Source of the DNA: Nostoc mirabile CHAB5784
GTDB taxonomy: Bacteria; Cyanobacteriota; Cyanobacteriia; Cyanobacteriales; Nostocaceae
DNA: 64,000 bases
NCBI RefSeq assembly: GCF_020829645.1
Contig: NZ_JAIVFS010000006.1
Location: 97,464-161,463, forward strand
Direction: 5' to 3'
The translations under genes and the position numbers were made by a program. The notes below the pieces were generated by a model, which worked only from the letters and a program-made list of their open reading frames with translations, searched no databases and was not told where the DNA came from. Below, in pieces: positions 62,849 to 64,000 of the stretch; position 1 is the first letter of the stretch; each line of letters opens with the position of its first letter.

Positions 62849-64000
62849 TCATAAGCCACTGCGGTGGACGGGTTCCCCGGCATAAAGCAAGTGGCGTGCG
62901 TGGGGTATTATTAATTGCGAACTTGTACTGAGCGTAGCCGAAGTATTGCGAATTGGAAATTGCGAATTGCTTTGACATTGAATTGGGTTGTGTCTGGAAG
63001 TATGAGGAGTAGCGTTAGATGAATTAGCAGTGAGGACTATTTGTCCTTTGACGTTTAGCACTGCACCTGTGGCTTCAACAATGCGTTTGGGAGTGGAGGT
63101 TGTTGGTTTATTAGTAACAGGTGGTAGGGAACGGTTGTTATTGCTGGGTTTAAAAGCCACCCAATCTATTTGGGTTGCATCTGGAGTGAGAATGTCTTTG
63201 GGATTGGGTGGTAAACCGCCGCGTCCAGTAATCACAAATCGGTTTTGAGCGTAACCTGGACTATAGCAGCCTTGGGCTAGTTGGGTGTCAACTGGTACTG
63301 TTGGCAACTCAACCAAGCCACTGTTGGGGTCGATACCAGGTGTATTCAGTTCTACAGTGCCTTGTGTACCAAATTCTGAACTAGCAGTGATGTCACTCAA
63401 GGGAGTTGGACTTTCACGGAACTCAATACCATAAATGCCATTGGCTTTGATATCCACTCTCCCACCAATGCCAGTAAAAGCATTAGCAGTGATGTCGCTA
63501 TTTTCGCTTGGGACAGCAACAATGAAGCCCGTCGGGGCATCAATATTAATATTGCCACCATTACCACTAGTTTTGTCTGTGCCTGCGGTGGTGGAAATTT
63601 GAGCGCCACGACGCAGAAGGAGTAAATCAGTTTGTAAGTTGATGTTGCCACCGTTACCCGATGCAGATTGGGCGTTAAGTGTGCCACTGTTGTCTAGGGT
63701 AATTCTAGGTGAGGTGACGATAATATCTCCGGCAGTACCCGTCGGACTTTGGGAGTCAACAAACAAGCCACTGTTAAAGTTAGAACTATTGCCAGAAATG
63801 GTAAAAAAATCAGCAGCATTAACTTCAATTGTGCCTGCATTCCCAACTCCTGAAGTTGAGGCAATAAGTCGAGCGTCATCACTTAGAGAGAAGGAACCAG
63901 AATCGATAGTAATGTTACCTCCATTGCCAACTGTCCCCCTTTCCACTTCGCTGCGAATCCTACTAAAACCATCGTTTTTCTTTCCAGCAATATTAACAAT
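62849..64000 (-). CDS. Filamentous haemagglutinin-like exoprotein, C-terminal part (5' end outside window)
   Basis: Open to base 64000 (no start needed there); 383 residues are present. Beta-helix repeats rich in Gly-Asn (GNGGNI, TGTAGDI, LNTPGIDPNSGLV) match the protein at 1-846 closely, including the C-terminal PTVPVDTQ, GRGGLPP and VEATG motifs. The natural C terminus is near HNPIQCQ; the last ~35 residues after it are encoded by TTGCGAATTG repeats and a CACTTGCTTTATGCCGGGG module, an extension supplied by repeats. Secretion through an FhaC-type porin is a family expectation. Surface function is inferred. Confidence 0.8.
   Translation of the reverse strand: MVNIAGKKNDGFSRIRSEVERGTVGNGGNITIDSGSFSLSDDARLIASTSGVGNAGTIEVNAADFFTISGNSSNFNSGLFVDSQSPTGTAGDIIVTSPRITLDNSGTLNAQSASGNGGNINLQTDLLLLRRGAQISTTAGTDKTSGNGGNINIDAPTGFIVAVPSENSDITANAFTGIGGRVDIKANGIYGIEFRESPTPLSDITASSEFGTQGTVELNTPGIDPNSGLVELPTVPVDTQLAQGCYSPGYAQNRFVITGRGGLPPNPKDILTPDATQIDWVAFKPSNNNRSLPPVTNKPTTSTPKRIVEATGAVLNVKGQIVLTANSSNATPHTSRHNPIQCQSNSQFPIRNTSATLSTSSQLIIPHARHLLYAGEPVHRSGL

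Overview
The window looks like the chromosome of a filamentous, probably heterocyst-forming cyanobacterium (Nostocales, Nostoc-like). The grounds are many GCGATCGC (HIP1) sites, heptanucleotide short tandem repeats, numerous small inverted-repeat elements between genes, and typical cyanobacterial families (DUF928, DUF1822, CHASE2-CHAT, Uma2, DICT kinase, very large WD40 proteins, two-partner-secretion exoproteins). No rRNA, tRNA, CRISPR array or intact transposase gene was seen.

Layout. 1-846: C-terminal end of a filamentous-haemagglutinin-like exoprotein. 1.4-12.9 kb: two divergent copies of a three-gene module (DUF1822, membrane CHAT-CHASE2 protease-like protein, secreted DUF928 protein). 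The left copy also carries an ECF-like sigma factor, and a 1.5 kb cluster of nested mobile repeats separates the copies. 13.2-16.3 kb: AI-2E-family permease, a small membrane protein and two Uma2 nucleases. 16.4-22.4 kb: a NACHT-pentapeptide-TPR protein and a seven-bladed WD40 protein. 22.8-31.9 kb: metabolic and signalling genes (SDR, Rieske oxygenase, YjbQ, aminotransferase, REC-GGDEF cyclase, TPR protein, acetyltransferase) plus a 45-codon gene. 32.0-33.9 kb: an ABC exporter. 34.1-45.5 kb: a six-gene co-directional NTPase locus ending in a 2040-residue nSTAND-WD40 protein. 46.3-50.4 kb: an acetoacetate-decarboxylase-like protein, dnaK and an SDR. 51.2-57.1 kb: a double-glycine-leader peptide, a broken Rieske/kinase chimera, two convergent kinases with complementary defects, and an AIM24 protein. 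57.4-62.3 kb: murE, a thioredoxin-like protein, DUF952, atzG-atzE and a third Uma2. 62.8-64.0 kb: the 3' end of a second exoprotein, closely similar to the first and in inverted orientation.

How the genes may work together. The sigma/DUF1822/CHAT-CHASE2/DUF928 genes have the parts of an envelope-to-transcription signalling device: secreted ligand, membrane sensor with protease domain, cytoplasmic partner, sigma factor. This is inference. The 34-45 kb locus combines P-loop ATPases, a free-standing copy of the N-terminal domain of the big nSTAND protein, and two paralogous helical proteins. It resembles a modular STAND-type conflict or signalling system. The rest is mainly housekeeping.

Repeats are the other theme. 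Four intergenic arrays share a 21-bp period, one miniature-element family leaves 10-bp target duplications, and several repeats supply the stop codons of neighbouring genes.
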